From the NCBI GenBank assembly GCA_964631295.1, contig CAZVXI010000158.1:1-7402 (forward strand): 7,402 nt of DNA. The letters are read 5' to 3'. The first letter of the stretch is position 1, and every line of letters begins with the position of its first letter. A program made the translations under genes and the position numbers. The notes under the pieces are model-generated. The model searched no databases. It saw nothing but the letters and a program-made list of their open reading frames with translations, and was not told the DNA's origin. Positions 6,164-7,402 of this stretch are shown piece by piece. Source of the stretch: CAZVXI01 sp964631295 (GTDB lineage: Bacteria > Planctomycetota > Phycisphaerae > Phycisphaerales > SM1A02).

Positions 6164-7402
6164 TCATGCTGGTGACGGAAGCATGCCGCCGGACTCATCA
6201 ACCGGGCCGTCATCCTTGGATTCGGCTGCTGCCTTTGCAACGTCATCGCCTGATTTGATTTTGCGACCTTCCTTGGCGAGCAGTTCTGCGACAGTCGGCT
6301 TATCGAGAGGCTGGCCTGCAAGGATCCGGTTGACATCTTCACCCTGGAGCGTTTCGTATTTCAGAAGTGCTTCAGAAAGCGCAACGACTTTGTCCCAGTT
6401 CTCATCGAGAATGCGCTTGGCATCGTCAAAGGCTTCATCGATGATGCGTTTGATTTCTTCATCAATGATGCGCGCGGTCTCATCGGAGTATTCCTTGTCA
6501 GGCACGAACATCTCGTTGGAGCCCTGTCCGCTGTAACTGACAAAGCCGAGCCGCTCGGACATGCCCCAGTCGAGCACCATGTGCCGGGCGTAAGCGGTGA
6601 CCTGCCTGATATCCATCGCAGCGCCGGAAGATGCTTCATCGGTTTTGCGTTCTTCAGCGATCCTGCCGCCGCAGAGCACGCGCATCGTGGCGAGCAGGTA
6701 CTTGATGCCGAAGCCGTAGCGGTCTTTTTCCGGCAGCGAGAATGTTGCCCCGCCGTACTGCCCACGCGGGATGATGGTGACCTTGTGTACAGGGTCTGCA
6801 TCGTCGAGCAGCGACTGAATCACCGCATGACCTGCCTCGTGATAGGCTGTGGCGACACGTTCATCTTCTTCGATCTTGCGGCTGCGGCGCTCGCGGCCGA
6901 ACTTGACCTTGTCGCGCGCTTCTTCAAGGTCGGATGTTTCCACCCAGTCCTTGTTGGCGAGCGTGGCGATGATCGCTGACTCGTTGATGATCGCTTCGAG
7001 ATCTGCGCCGGAGAACATCGGCGTGCCGCGCGCAATTCGGTCGAGATCGATGTTTGGCGAGGTCTTGATCTTACGCGCGTGGACTTCGAGAATCTGCCGA
7101 CGGCCGACGAGGTCGGGCAATGGAACCTGCACTTCGCGGTCGAATCGGCCGGGTCGCGTGAGTGCCGGGTCGAGCACATCAGCACGGTTGGTGGCAGCGA
7201 TGACGATGACCTGATCGTTGGCTTCAAAGCCGTCCATCTCAACGAGGATCGCGTTGAGCGTCTGCTCACGTTCGTCATGGCCGCCGGACGAAAAGCCCGA
7301 GCCGCGCCGACGCCCCACCGCGTCGATTTCATCGAGGAAGATGATGCACGGCGAGCTGTCTTTGGCCTGCTTGAAAAGATCGCGCACGCGCGACGCGCCG
7401 AC
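6164..7402 (-). CDS. ftsH: ATP-dependent zinc metalloprotease FtsH, 5'-truncated by the window edge
   Basis: FtsH is a membrane-anchored hexameric AAA+ protease that degrades misassembled membrane proteins and some regulators. The 412 residues here run from just after the Walker A region to the C-terminus; the transmembrane part and Walker A lie beyond 7402. Numbered from the window edge: Walker B is IIFLDEID at 20-27, with Asp24 and Glu25. The second region of homology is at 71-91 (TNRADVLDPALTRPGRFD), with arginine fingers Arg83 and Arg86. The protease motif HEAGH is at 188-192 with catalytic Glu189, and the likely third zinc ligand is Asp264 in GAAMDI. The usual STGA segment reads SSGA here. 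A charged C-terminal tail follows a helical region. The GTG at 7387 is an internal Val codon, not the start, because VGASR upstream of it is conserved FtsH sequence. All essential residues in view are intact. Confidence 0.97.
   Translation of the reverse strand, partial: VGASRVRDLFKQAKDSSPCIIFLDEIDAVGRRRGSGFSSGGHDEREQTLNAILVEMDGFEANDQVIVIAATNRADVLDPALTRPGRFDREVQVPLPDLVGRRQILEVHARKIKTSPNIDLDRIARGTPMFSGADLEAIINESAIIATLANKDWVETSDLEEARDKVKFGRERRSRKIEEDERVATAYHEAGHAVIQSLLDDADPVHKVTIIPRGQYGGATFSLPEKDRYGFGIKYLLATMRVLCGGRIAEERKTDEASSGAAMDIRQVTAYARHMVLDWGMSERLGFVSYSGQGSNEMFVPDKEYSDETARIIDEEIKRIIDEAFDDAKRILDENWDKVVALSEALLKYETLQGEDVNRILAGQPLDKPTVAELLAKEGRKIKSGDDVAKAAAESKDDGPVDESGGMLPSPA

Noticed and set aside
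7385..7387. GTG at 7387 as the start of FtsH
   Set aside because: The codons upstream to the window edge encode VGASR, a conserved FtsH segment, so the frame is cut by the window rather than starting there.

Overview
This window reads like an ordinary chromosomal stretch of a GC-rich bacterium. The most likely source is a member of the Planctomycetota, perhaps class Phycisphaerae. That placement is an inference from the style of the FtsH and M28 proteins, the weak or absent Shine-Dalgarno sites at several genes, and exported Cys-rich and lipoprotein products. No rRNA or other phylogenetic marker is present. I see no tRNA, CRISPR array, insertion sequence, integrase, toxin-antitoxin pair or phage gene.

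Layout, left to right. Positions 1-167 hold no supportable gene, only a stem-loop that may end the first gene. Positions 168-680 (minus) encode a small lipoprotein of the DUF4920 type. Positions 681-990 are non-coding and hold a candidate promoter for that gene and a good hairpin terminator for the next one. Positions 991-2190 (minus) encode an exported, Ala-rich, extremely Cys-rich repeat protein: 31 Cys in about 374 mature residues, 10 of them as CC pairs spaced mostly 17-20 residues apart. I do not recognise its family, and it is the most unusual object here. A 229-bp divergent intergenic region separates it from uvrC (2420-3790, plus). That UvrC keeps every catalytic and Fe-S motif but is compact: it lacks most of the central linker and the whole C-terminal helix-hairpin-helix part. 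A DUF167/YggU protein follows (3909-4223, plus). Converging on it is a large secreted PA-domain/M28 zinc peptidase (4299-6050, minus). The window ends inside ftsH (6164-7402, minus), whose N-terminus and transmembrane part lie beyond the right edge.

Functional reading. Four of the six proteins act in the envelope or outside the cytoplasm: the DUF4920 lipoprotein, the Cys-rich protein, the M28 peptidase and membrane-bound FtsH. UvrC is cytoplasmic nucleotide excision repair, and the DUF167 protein is also presumably cytoplasmic. The genes do not form one obvious pathway. The pair worth following up is the Cys-rich repeat protein and the adjacent lipoprotein with its CxxxxC motif. Both are exported and on the same strand, but they are probably separate transcripts because a terminator lies between them. 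A role in thiol chemistry, metal binding or a disulfide-linked wall is possible but unproven.
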